Assembly: GCF_000219625.1 (NCBI RefSeq) | Contig: NC_018216.1 | Span: 1,054,001-1,118,000 of the forward strand | DNA: 64,000 nt | DNA from: Zymoseptoria tritici IPO323 | Lineage: Eukaryota > Ascomycota > Dothideomycetes > Mycosphaerellales > Mycosphaerellaceae | Direction: 5' to 3' | Shown: piece after piece, positions 11,703 through 20,689 of the stretch | How positions within the stretch are numbered: position 1 is the first letter of the stretch | Layout: the number at the start of each line of letters is the position of its first letter | The notes under the pieces: model-generated | Seen by the model: only the letters and a program-made list of their open reading frames with translations | Databases searched by the model: none | Told to the model about the DNA's origin: nothing | Program-made: the position numbers and the translations under genes

Positions 11703-12640
11703 TTAATTATCGCTATCCTCGTCTGAAGCGTCCTCTCTACGCTCCTAAGCGGCCGTAGTGCGCACTAAAGCCTTTAACGCCTCCCTATTAGTCTTTCCTG
11801 TACCCCTAGCGTATATATTAAATCTCTCTAGGGCCTTGCTATTACGATGCAAGGCAGTCTTATACTTGTTAAGCTTCTCTGTTAACGACTAGACTGTAAT
11901 AGCGCCCTTTAGATTAATTAGGCGGCTTCTCTTAGACCTCGGGGTCCCGGCAGTAGCCTACTCCTACATCCTAGCGTTAGCATAGTCTAAAATGCGCTAG
12001 AACGGTACACTTACGGCCTTCTCTATATAAGTAGCGGCCGACCTGTCCCGCTTCTTAACCTTTTAACCCGTCGTGTCCTACTCGCGGGTACCCTAATGCA
12101 AAGTAAGACCCTCCGGGCCGCGAACGCTGTTTCTAAGCTCCCTAAGGCGCTAACTGTTAGCATACTAGTCTAAAATAAGCTAGAACGGCATATACAACTT
12201 AATCGAACTAGTAAATAAGAGCACCTTGCTCCTTAACTTCTTCCTGTTGTCCGCGTTCGCTACCGGATTAGCGTACTCTACTTAAATCTAGGCATTAATA
12301 GTGTCCTACTCGTCCTTACGGGCTAGAGGGAGCTATTTAGGGTTAGCCTAGATCTAGAAGACTCTAGAATAGTCTAGAAATATCCTACCTAGAAACAATC
12401 GGCGTTTCTGTCGTCTAGACAGCCGGCGCATTTAGTAGTAATGCCCTTAATAGGCTTCTCTAACGCTAACTAGCATAGTTTAGTTAAGTCTTTGTTTAGC
12501 TTAATGTCTTTAATATAATTAAAGTACGGATTGTAGTTAAAAGCCCCGTTGCGGACCTTTTTAGCGTAATCGTTGCGTACGAGGGCCGCGGCGGCGGAAG
12601 ATATAGTATGTCTACGCTAATGTTAGCCTTGCTAGACCTA
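11703..12640 (-). pseudogene. Unrecognised antisense coding relic inside element A
   Basis: Between pol and the 3' LTR, one minus-strand frame reads as protein-like sequence for about 300 codons, interrupted mainly by TAG where Trp or Gln would fit, and ends at a TAA (11703-11705). Readable parts include NYNPYFNYIKDIKLNKDL, KGITTKCAGCLDDRNADC, SLTEKLNKYKTALHRNSKAL and an acidic end (DASDEDSDN). Two internal segments resemble each other: MPF-stop-LILD and VPF-stop-RILD, each followed by YAN. It is not gag or pol of this element and I do not recognise the family. It may be a captured gene or a lineage-specific extra ORF. It shares the RIP state of the rest of the element. Confidence 0.5.
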
Positions 12641-12819
12641 AACTGGACTATACTAGCACTACCCTAGATTACTTACTTTTTAGTAGTTAGTAAAGAAGAG
12701 AGAAAGTTTAGAAGAAGAATTAAATTAATATAGCGACGCTACGGACCCGCAAATCCTTCTAGATTAGGACATCTAGCAGCTAACAGCTTGTAAATTTTCT
12801 ACTGCAACTAAGGTTAGTT

Positions 12820-12840
12820 GTAGAGAGGGGAGGGGGGCAA
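12820..12840 (+). other. Polypurine tract of element A
   Basis: A purine-rich run (GAGAGGGGAGGGGGGCAA) directly precedes the right LTR and marks the plus-strand priming site. Confidence 0.8.
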
Positions 12841-13169
12841 TGTAAGGACACCCTTACGATAACGCCTCCTACCTGTCCTAACCTGGACTATCCTAGTACT
12901 ACAGATTACTAGTGCTATCTTATCTAGCCTAGACTAGGATATCCTGTAGAGGGACGAACCTTACGGGCGTACGATAGCCCCCGAGCGGACGTTAGACTGC
13001 GACCGGTGCCTAGTCTAGGCGGAGGGACGCATTTGGCAACACGAAGGGCGGGTACATAGCCTCGGGGGATGCTCTTGTCTATTCCCTTCCTTATCGAATT
13101 AACTCGTTACATTCTACAACTATTTGTTTTCGGTGCAAGCCTACATTCCCTCTCGAGGTGCTTCTAACA
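12841..13169 (+). repeat. Right (3') LTR of element A
   Basis: 329 bp, TG...CA ends, paired with 6370-6698 and followed at once by the second ATAAG copy (13170-13174). Confidence 0.92.
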
Positions 13170-13174
13170 ATAAG

Positions 13175-14480
13175 GATGTCGTCGATATAGGCTATACAAA
13201 AGTTATCGAGTAAGTCGCGTAGGATCTAGTTCAGATACCGTTAGAAGGTAGCCGGCGCGCTAGTAAGACTAAAGGGGCAAACGTTCTACTCGAACAAGCC
13301 GTAGCGGGTACGGAAAGCAGTCTTCTATTCCTCGCCTTTAGTAATACGGATCTAATGAAATATAGTAGAAACGTCGAGCTTCGTAAGCTACTTAGCTTTA
13401 CTAAGAGACGTAAGCGTCTCTCGAATAAGCGGGAGGGGAAAACGGTCCTTTAAAGTAATAGCGTTTAGGCTACGGTAGTCGACATAGAAACGAAGGCCGC
13501 TGCCGGGTTTCTTAGCGAAAAGAACTGGCGTAGCGGCAGGGGACTTGCTATACCGAATATAGCCCTTCTCGAGGAGCGAGTATAGTTCCTTCTAGAGGAC
13601 TAAAAGCTCGTCCCGGGTTATATTGTAGAGAGGGCCCTAGGGAGGTTCGCTAGGTTTCCCGTTGCTATCGGTAGTAAGTAGGATCTCGTAGTTAAATCCG
13701 GGTCGATACAGCGGTAACTACTCTCCTTCCCGGATAAAGGTACGTATCCGGGGGCGGTAGTGTTTAGGAAGCTTCTCGACAATATCCTTACGAGTAAGGG
13801 CTTTCTTCGTACGTAACGCCTTCTCGATATCTTTAAGGGAGGCGGTAAAGATAGTAATATCTCGTTCCCGAGATAACCGAGCAAGGTATCTAAAGGCAGC
13901 TCTACTAACGGCCTTAGCCTTCGTAGAACCTATCGGCCGTATCTCGTAAGGTATCGAAAAACTATCGAGAAGGAACTCGAGACGGTTCGTCGACTCGATA
14001 ACTTATATACTCTCGTAAAAGAGATAGGGCCTTCCGAGAATAAGATCCTCTTATAGGTCGGGTATAGCGTAAGCAAACGCCGTAGACTTATGCCTGCTAA
14101 TATTAAGAGAGAACTTAGTAACAAAAGAGATTCCCTTCTTCTATAAGGGGGATCCTTACGCGCCGATAACCTTTCGTCTCGGAATAGGAATCTACGGGAG
14201 CCGGAGTTTCTTAGCTAACCGTTCGTTTATTAGATAATACGATTAGCTGCCGTTGTCGATAAGAGAGAATCGAAGTACGTCGTTGTTAATAATAGTAGAA
14301 GTATAGAAAAGAGATTATTCTATTTTTGTATCTCGAAAGATATTCTACTCTACTTCTGCTTATATCTAACTCTGCCTCTACGGACGACTTGTCGTAGAGG
14401 CTACTCGTTTTCCGATACCGAGTCGTTATCTTCTTCTAGAAAGACTTCCTATATCCCGCGCTCGGCCTTACTAACTGTAG
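13175..14480 (-). pseudogene. Element B pol, N-terminal half: protease region and RT
   Basis: On the minus strand the frame runs into reverse transcriptase: [53 protein letters not shown], then LDNFCIAYIDDILI, with YIDD codons at 13178-13189. It stops at the ATAAG where element A inserted and resumes at 6369. Stops of the RIP type interrupt it. Sequence from about 13.9 to 14.5 kb is probably the protease region, but I could not confirm an active-site motif there. Confidence 0.78.
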
Positions 14481-15400
14481 CTTATATAGCGTTCGGGTTT
14501 CGGGCAGCAAGATAGGTATAGTTAGTAATAAGGTGCCCTTTTATCCCGCAACGGAGACAAAGGCCTTGTTCCCTCCGAGCCTATATTATTTCTCTTATAA
14601 CCTACTTTGCTCTCTTCTTATTGCTTAACTCGACTCGGTTAGACTAAGTCGGTTCCTAATCTATTTCGTCTTTCGATTCTCGCGGCAGGGTCGCCTGTAA
14701 CCCTGTCGATAGTAGGGTCGCCCGTAACCCTGTCGATAGTAGGGTCGCCTAGGGAGCGGAGGGTCTAGATATGTTCGACCGAAAACGAAGGTTTGCAAGC
14801 GATCCGCCGATAGTAAGAAGGTTTCTCGTAAAGGTTAAGTACTTGTCCGGCGGGTTTAAGGCAAACGGGAGCAATACCTTACGCATCTCTTCGTTAAGAG
14901 AGTTCTTAAGAAGGGTAATCCGAATACCTTCGAGCTTCGGGTCCGATTCCGTATCCGGCAAGAGGGTCTCGGCTATTCCCGCATTAGTAAGAACTACCTC
15001 GAATTAAGGTAGGTAGGTCGCGATAGGTTCGTTGTCGCGCTATTATATCCTCGAGAGGGTTTATAGCGCTCGTCGTTACTAGTTTATATCGCTGTAGATA
15101 CTGTTTAGGTACTCGAGGAAATCGTTCGCGTTACCTTACCTAAGTCGGAGAGCGTTCTCGATAGTTGTTCTTGCTATTCTTGCCGCACTCTCTTCGAGCC
15201 TACTTATTAAGTAGAGGAATTAGTCGAAGTCCCTACCGATAGCTACTTTGTCAACAGCGAGCTTCGATAAGGTAGCAAGGTACTAGTCTTCCTATTCTAA
15301 TCTTTTGCCGCTAAAGGTCTGTAGCGTCGGAAGACGCTCTTTCGGGCGTCTCGGTATATAGTCGTCGTTCGTATTTATATCCGTCGTTATTATTTTAATT
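14481..15400 (-). pseudogene. Element B gag relic with CCHC knuckle
   Basis: The minus-strand stretch at 14749-14961 (GIRITLLKNSLNEEMRKVLL, then PFALNPPDKYLTFTRNLL) resembles the C-terminal capsid part of fungal Ty3/gypsy gag. A knuckle follows at 14518-14559: CLRCGIKGHLITN, then TAT (Tyr) where the last Cys belongs. Upstream sequence to about 15.4 kb is RIP-mutated and probably the rest of gag. The interval from there to the 5' LTR at 15697 is taken as leader. Confidence 0.65.
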
Positions 15401-15696
15401 ATTTCTAGGGCGAGTGTAGAGCTACTCGCTTCCGGCGTCCGTTATACCGGTCGTTTTCTAGCTCGTTCGAGACGTATCTCGAGTTCGCGTCGTACTACTT
15501 CGAGTTCGCGTCGTACTATCTCGAGTTCGCGTTATACAAGCTCGTTAGCTCGATGTCGTTCGTTATATATAGCTTTAGTCTCTACGATAGCAGCGCGATA
15601 TTCGTTTTGAATCCGCTCTATCTCTATAGCGAGCTACGCCTAAAGTTTAGGCGGTATTTCCGTCGAGGAATCCATTCGATAACGAGCTTTAGAAAA

Positions 15697-15971
15697 TGTA
15701 AGGGTCTAAACCGAAGTTGCGCACAAAGGTCTAGATCCGAATATATAAAATTCTAAAGCTACTAAAAAGAAGATCTATCTAGAACAACAGAACGTCGAGT
15801 ATAAGCTATATATGCGCGTAGCGTCGCTTAGCGCATACGTAGCCTTCTAGTCGGCCGAAAGGAAGCTTGTTCCCGATTCGGCCTAGTAGATTTCTGAACC
15901 GGCGTTCGTCCGTTAGGCGTTAGCCTAGGCATCGGCACAGCCGATGCAGCCTTAGGCACCAGCCTCTGACA
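15697..15971 (-). repeat. LTR of element B (5' LTR in element orientation)
   Basis: 275 bp, paired with 2908-3182. The flanking sequence from 15972 is element C transposase. Confidence 0.9.
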
Positions 15972-17267
15972 ACTTTAATAGCTACAATTTGCGCTAATAG
16001 CACCTATCTACCTCCGGCATTAATTTATAAGGCCGTAACTAGTAACATTTAGTCTTTATAGCTATAGGACTTCGAGCCGGATAACTATTATACGTTCTTT
16101 GCTTCCTTACCGAATAGCTAGACTAACTATAACCTTAGACTTTACTAGCTATAGAAGGTATTCGAGCCGTTTATAAGAGACAAGGCTAGCAAGAGAGGCT
16201 ATAGATTGTTAGTTATTAACGGCTATAGCTTATACGTAAACATAGCATTCTTATAGTACTACATAAACTATCGCATCTTCGTAGCGGTCTATCTACCTTA
16301 TTTAACACACCGCTTACAACCTCTTAATGTTAGTCTCTTTAGCCTATTAGCTAACCTCTATAACTCTAAGTTATTACGCTTTATTTAATAGACTAAAGGG
16401 CTGTTAGTAGTAACTAAGCATAACTTCTTCCGGCTCTTTTAGCTAGCCTATAAGAAGGCGTTTATACTAGCTAACATCGCTTCTAGCTTCCGTAAGACTA
16501 GACTATATCTACTCGATCTAGCGGTCGTTCTAAAGAAGCTTAAGGAGCCGGTAATTAAGAAGACTAAATACGTTTACTTTAGCGATAGCTCTCGGCTAGG
16601 TACTACGAACGACTTCGACTTACGGCTAAGCACTAGTAGACTAACTATAGCTAGCATAGACACCTCTGTTATCTCTAACAACTAGCGTAAGACTCGTGCC
16701 CTTATAAGGAGCGTATTAAAGAAGCCTAAGAATAAGAAGGAACATAGGGCGATTTAGAAGCTTACTAACACCTTTATCTATACGCAGACGTAGAATTAGC
16801 TACTTAAGAGCGAGTATACTAGCCTACGAGACTCCTTTAAGAATAAGTAGAAGAAACGATAACGTAGCAAGCTATTACTCTTAATCCCTTAGGATTAAGC
16901 TACATAGTTCTATTTACCGGCTAAACTACAAGCTAGTAAGGAGCTAATAGCTACTAAGGAGGCTAAGAAGGTTACTAAGAAGTAGCAGAAGGAGGCTAAT
17001 GCAATTAAGAAGAAGGTAGATAAGCAACTAAGAGCTAAACAGCGGATATAAGCTAAGGTAGATAGGCAGGCTAAAGCGCTATAGAAGAAGGCTAAGAAGG
17101 CTTTATTGCTAGAGACGAAGAAGGCTAATTTATAGCTAAATACTAACCTTAGAGCCTCTACTCGCATAGCCTCGCTAGCTAAGCGCTATAGAAGGAAGGT
17201 AGTAGTAGATAAACCGGTGTTAATTGTAGTATTAAAGGTGCCCTTACTGCAGAGGAGGGGTGCATAA
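15972..17267 (+). pseudogene. Fot1/pogo transposase, C-terminal relic
   Basis: One plus frame runs from the edge of element B to a TAA at 17265-17267 without indels, broken only by RIP-type stops. It starts TLIATICANSTYLPPALIY, equivalent to the DDE-1 core of Fot1-like transposases, and continues with a strand reading LLVINGYSLYVN (family form DGHGSH; Asp-to-Asn and His-to-Tyr fit RIP) and THRLQPLNVSLFS. It ends in a long Lys/Ala-rich tail. About 80-90 family residues, including the first catalytic Asp, are missing between this piece and 2540-2907. Confidence 0.78.
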
Positions 17268-17447
17268 GTAGCTAAATCCTCTTAGCTACTAATACGCATA
17301 ATATTAAGACAGAAGTTACAAGCTGCTTAGAGCTAATAGATATAATTAATGCGATAAATTTAAGCTATTAAACACCTTATTGTAACTACTAGTTGTAAGG
17401 TTATTAGCTATAGAAGTAGTGTAAGAAATGAAGCTAAACTCTCGGTG

Positions 17448-17762
17448 GAGCGTGCACAGCGTGGACCGTGCACAGCTTGGGCCTGTATTCTATTTGACGC
17501 TTTTCTTACACATAACAGCCAAGCCTGGGGAGCGATCCGAGGGGCCCCCTACGCGGCCTGGAATGGGGGTTTGGGAGCTTGCGACCATCCCCCAACAGCG
17601 GTGGGGTGTCGGTCGCGGACACCTCGTCGTTAGTCCAGTTAGGATAACTATGTTATTGTCGTTAGCAAAGCCGTGACCCGAGGGACGAGGGGAGCAAGGC
17701 TGCGCAGTTGCTTGGTGAGCGCGTGGAAAAAAGCGTCAAATACGAAAATCAAAAGCGTCAAT
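17448..17762 (-). repeat. Right terminal inverted repeat of element C, split by a MITE
   Basis: 17448-17490 together with 17741-17762 matches the reverse complement of 2426-2490. The 250 bp between them are the MITE plus one extra TA. Confidence 0.82.
17493..17740. mobile_element. 248-bp MITE inside the right TIR of element C
   Basis: Short inverted ends (TTTGACGCTTTT at 17493; AAAAAAGCGTCAAA at 17727-17740) are flanked by TA on both sides (17491-17492 and 17741-17742). Removing it with one TA restores the terminal repeat of element C base for base at the junction. There is no coding capacity. CpA and TpG are common, so it is not RIP-mutated. Its end shares TTGACGCTTTT with the end of element C, which suggests it is mobilised by a related transposase. 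Confidence 0.8.
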
Positions 17763-18135
17763 TATCGGCAGGGAGAAAGCCCGTGCTGCCTGCAAGGGTC
17801 ATGCTGCCTGTAGAGGACGTTGACTTTAGAGGGTCCAGATGCGCTTCCACTGACAGTGAGCGTCCAACAAGTCTCGAGGCACCAATGAATACAGTGTGTT
17901 GGCACGTATATGAGCTCCTTAATGGACGATCAACATGACATGAATTTTGTGAAAGGGCGATTTCAAGCTCGTTGCCTCTTATGGAAAGTGCAACCCAGAC
18001 GTTACATTAGCGTTGAACCTTCCATTTGCTTAATCATGTTAGTAAGCACAATTTGACCGGGACATTCATCGCAGAAAACTGACGTCAACTTGGTCTTCTT
18101 TTCACTCGACAAGCAGCAGCACACCTCTCAGAGTC
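17763..18135. other. Intergenic: right flank of the nest and promoter of the PRCC-domain gene
   Basis: Base composition returns to normal here. I see no gene and no clear repeat. Confidence 0.5.
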
Positions 18136-19212
18136 ATGGCGCTCGTCGAATACTCCGACAGCGAAAGCGACACCGAAGTATCCGCTGCCGCGCCAAAGGC
18201 CGTGCCCGCGTCAAAACCAGCCTTTCAGAAGCTTGCGACAGCACCCGGCAAGATCAAAGTCGACCTTCCGAGCATCAGACCCGAACCAGGTCAGAAGGGA
18301 GATGGAGCGTCCGACGAGCCACCCACGAAAAGGGCACGAACAGGAGGAGGCTTCAGTGGAATCAATAGCTTCTTGCCGGCGCCCAAGCGGACCGCGCAGA
18401 ACGCGCCGAAAAAGGGTGTCAGCTTGAAGACGAGTAGTGAGGCGGCGTTCAGTCGCGAGCGACCGCCGATGCCTACGTATGGAGACTCAGATACAAGTCC
18501 TATCGGCGAAAACGTGGACGTTCCTGTGCAGGGAAAGAAGGACGAGGTTGCAGCAGAGCCAAAGCTAATTGGCAAAGCTACGCGCTTTCTGCCTTTGAGT
18601 GTATCGAGCAAGAAGAAGAAGAAATCCGTACCGAAGCCCGCGCCGAAACAGGAGGGCACGTTAGAGAAGCAAACATCAGATTCGATCACATCACCAGACT
18701 CGCTCAAACAGCCAGAACTCGCGGCTCCTGCGCCAAAACCAAAGCGTTCTCTATTCTCAATGCAACCAGAGGATGAACCAGCTGTGCCCGCGACGTTCAC
18801 TTCCACCACATACGAACCACTGATCACCCAAGAACAAGAAGACCTCGAAACTTCAAACCTCGCCGAACAACCCACCCAACCTCCACTACAACAACTTCCC
18901 ACACCCTCCCTCGAAGCTGTAGCCTCAGACCTGAATCTCACTCCCGCCCAACGCCGTCAACTCTTCGGCCGTGGCGGCAAAGATGTCAACATCACACACT
19001 TCAACATGGACTCCGAATATGCGTCCAACGAACAGATGCGTCAAGCCGGCGAGGTAGTGGAACATCGCGCTATCAAAACGATTGCGCCAGGGAAACATAG
19101 TCTGCAGCAGTTGGTGAACAATGCGCGGACGCAGAAGGATGCTATGGAGGATAAGTGGGCGGAGGGAAAAAAGAATCGTGGAGAGGGAGCAAGTAAATAT
19201 GGGTGGGGTTGA
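18136..19212 (+). CDS. PRCC-domain (mitotic checkpoint regulator-like) nuclear protein
   Basis: 358 aa, no intron. The first residues MALVEYSDSESD and the C-terminal block match the PRCC family: LTPAQRRQLFGRGGKDVNI, FNMDSEYASNEQMRQAGE, HRAIKTIAPGKHSLQQL and the final SKYGWG. The middle is low-complexity, rich in Pro, Ser and Lys, with a KKKKKS patch (about residue 160) that could act as nuclear import signal. PRCC proteins are linked to pre-mRNA splicing complexes and, in mammals, to MAD2B; the fungal role is inferred only from this family. The ATG has a good context (gtcATGGCG). Confidence 0.85.
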   Translation: MALVEYSDSESDTEVSAAAPKAVPASKPAFQKLATAPGKIKVDLPSIRPEPGQKGDGASDEPPTKRARTGGGFSGINSFLPAPKRTAQNAPKKGVSLKTSSEAAFSRERPPMPTYGDSDTSPIGENVDVPVQGKKDEVAAEPKLIGKATRFLPLSVSSKKKKKSVPKPAPKQEGTLEKQTSDSITSPDSLKQPELAAPAPKPKRSLFSMQPEDEPAVPATFTSTTYEPLITQEQEDLETSNLAEQPTQPPLQQLPTPSLEAVASDLNLTPAQRRQLFGRGGKDVNITHFNMDSEYASNEQMRQAGEVVEHRAIKTIAPGKHSLQQLVNNARTQKDAMEDKWAEGKKNRGEGASKYGWG

Positions 19213-20059
19213 GAGAGTGGGCTCGACCATTCGCAAGTGACAGGGCATTCGTCGCGCGTGCGTTGTGAAGTGCTCACATACACAAGGGGTTGCGGTTGTA
19301 CCACACCATTCAAGCATGTGTCACAGTGCGAACAGAGAATCACCAATGATCGCGGCTTTGAGGGCATCAGCAACCGCTTTGTTGCCTTTTCCGCCGCCAT
19401 CACTGCAGAGTCATCAAGCCTGGACGCTGGTTCGAGCTGTCCACTGGCACAGAGCATCTGACAGCATACCCAGTTTCTTTTGCGACTCACTTACGATCTG
19501 GCGATGAATCAACGATCAATCCATGCACCAATTTCTAGACCTGGCAGCCCATTGTTTTCTTGGCTCCTGCTCTTACTGGGATCGATGGAACAAGAGTACA
19601 AGACGTCTGCGATGCTTTCGAAGGTGTTGGACGATCGATAGACAGTCGTTTGTCTATCCGGTTCGCGGGGTCACGTTGACCGATCGCTGATACATGTCCG
19701 GGAGCGCGGAACAGGGAATAAAAACCAGGATGTCAACACTTCGTATCGTACAGCGGGATGACCCGGTCGAACGATCGAGTACGAAGCCATTCCGCTAAAT
19801 ATAAGAAGTGTGTGCGCATCGCAGGGAATACCTCCCGCCATGACCCGGTCGAACGATCGAGTACGAAGCCGTGATGCTAAATAAGAAGTAAGAACCCTGT
19901 TGAATACTCAAGGTACATCTGGGGATATTTGGCTACAAAATGGGCGCTACACTCCGCATGTCTCTGAGAAGCAAGCTAGACTTCAAGTTGTTTTAACACT
20001 CCAACAATCGAGCGTTCATTCACGATCCCATCAAGAATCGACCATCACTCCCGCCCAAC
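19213..20059. other. Intergenic, with promoter repeats of the secreted-protein gene
   Basis: 847 bp without a convincing gene. It holds a pair of identical 31-bp direct repeats (listed separately) and several CGATCG palindromes between 19.6 and 19.9 kb. Confidence 0.5.
19758..19870 (+). promoter_or_regulatory. Two identical 31-bp direct repeats upstream of the secreted-protein gene
   Basis: 19758-19788 and 19840-19870 are identical (ATGACCCGGTCGAACGATCG, then AGTACGAAGCC). Each is followed by a similar GCTAAAT...AAGAAGT tail. The repeat period is 82 bp. Each contains a CGATCG palindrome and lies 190-300 bp before the start codon at 20060, so they may be factor-binding sites or a local duplication. 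Confidence 0.5.
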
Positions 20060-20623
20060 ATGCACTTCAAGGTCGCCTCCCTCCTCGCCGTCGCCGCATC
20101 GGCCCTCACTTGCGCCTCCACCACCAACGCCTGGCACATCGAAAAGTTCACCCCCATCTGCACTACACCGTTCGCACCCTGCTCCTACAGCTTCGGCGTC
20201 ACCAGCGCCGGCAGTTCCGACCTGCCCGCGTTCCGCGCGCAGTGCTCCGACCGAAGTCGATCTGTCTACGATCCGACATTCCTCGCGTGCAAGATTACGT
20301 CCTCGGGCAAGGACGTCGAGGCAGTAAAGGCCTTTGTCCTCTTTGAGGAGCCGGACAAGAACGATAGAGAAGGCTTGATTTGGCTTTGGGTCGATTTGAC
20401 CTTCAAGGATGGGTAAGTGCTGGCTTGCTTGCTTGCTTCGAGATCTGTTTTTGTGTCGTTCGATATGAGGACGATGGCTGACGATGGGTATCCGAATAGA
20501 AGCGGCAAAGCTCAGACCTGGCACGCAGACAAGAAAGGAGCTTTTTTCAAGATTACGAACGGGCCTAAAGACTTCAACTTGGGCCCTGTGGCCGGGAAGG
20601 GCAATCCACCAACCTATGCGTGA
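20060..20623 (+). CDS. Small secreted cysteine-containing protein
   Basis: Two exons, 20060-20412 and 20500-20623, with an 87-nt GT-AG intron (gtaagt...aatag). The product has 158 aa. Residues 1-24 form a classic signal peptide (MHFKVASLLAVAASALTCAS). The mature part has four Cys (ICTT, PCSY, QCSD, ACKI), enough for two disulfides, and no membrane segment. Size and secretion fit the broad class of fungal small secreted proteins, some of which are effectors. I recognise no family and assign no function. Confidence 0.8.
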
Positions 20624-20689
20624 TTGTTTGCCATGAACGAATGGATGGCGTACTTGCTTGATTTGATGGATCAGAGGGCGGCATGCCAT

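Larger units (their letters stand above)
6370..13169 (+). mobile_element. Ty3/gypsy chromovirus (element A), plus strand, innermost retroelement
   Basis: A complete 6,800-bp element: two 329-bp LTRs (TGTAAGGACA...TAACA), ATAAG target duplication, gag with a CCHC knuckle, protease, reverse transcriptase, RNase H, integrase, chromodomain and polypurine tract, all on the plus strand. It also carries about 0.95 kb of antisense coding sequence between pol and the 3' LTR. It lies inside the reverse-transcriptase codons of element B; joining the flanks restores YIDDILIFS. Heavy RIP has put stops throughout. Confidence 0.92.
2908..15971 (-). mobile_element. Ty3/gypsy chromovirus (element B), minus strand, split by element A
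   Basis: Two 275-bp direct repeats, both starting TGTAAGGGTCT and ending ACA, bound it. Between them on the minus strand lie gag with a CCHC knuckle, reverse transcriptase, RNase H, integrase and a chromodomain-like end. Removing element A and one copy of its target duplication gives about 6.26 kb, normal for this group. All frames carry many TAG/TAA stops from RIP, so it cannot encode its proteins. No matching target duplication is visible at its own edges (CTAGT before, ACTTT after). Confidence 0.85.
2426..17762 (+). mobile_element. Fot1/pogo-type DNA transposon (element C), outermost of the nest
   Basis: Inverted repeats of 65 bp bound the block: 2426-2490 on the left, 17448-17762 on the right once the inserted MITE is removed. 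A TA lies directly outside each end (2424-2425 and 17763-17764), as expected for Tc1/mariner-superfamily insertion. The transposase relic reads on the plus strand in two pieces, 2540-2907 and 15972-17267. Without the inserts the element is about 2.0 kb, close to the usual Fot1 size. Its coding part is RIP-mutated; its terminal repeats still carry CpA and TpG. The matching ends could include three more bases (CGA/TCG), so the exact boundary is uncertain by that much. Confidence 0.8.

Noticed and set aside
2898..17400. A 17-bp string (AACTACTAGTTGTAAGG) occurs at 2898-2914, across the edge of element B's LTR, and at 17384-17400 in element C.
   Set aside because: It could record microhomology in the rearrangement that brought B in, but in TA-rich RIP-mutated DNA a chance match of this size cannot be excluded without other copies.
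2260..17910. Short shared words on both flanks of the nest (CTGTAGAGGACG, CTCGAGGCA, ACAGYGTGTTGGCAC).
   Set aside because: They occur in reversed order but the same orientation, which no simple duplication explains; probably chance.
18291..18941. A 216-codon minus-strand frame opposite the PRCC-domain gene.
   Set aside because: It is the shadow of the plus-strand gene, whose protein has recognised family motifs; the minus product is low-complexity Ser/Gly/Phe.
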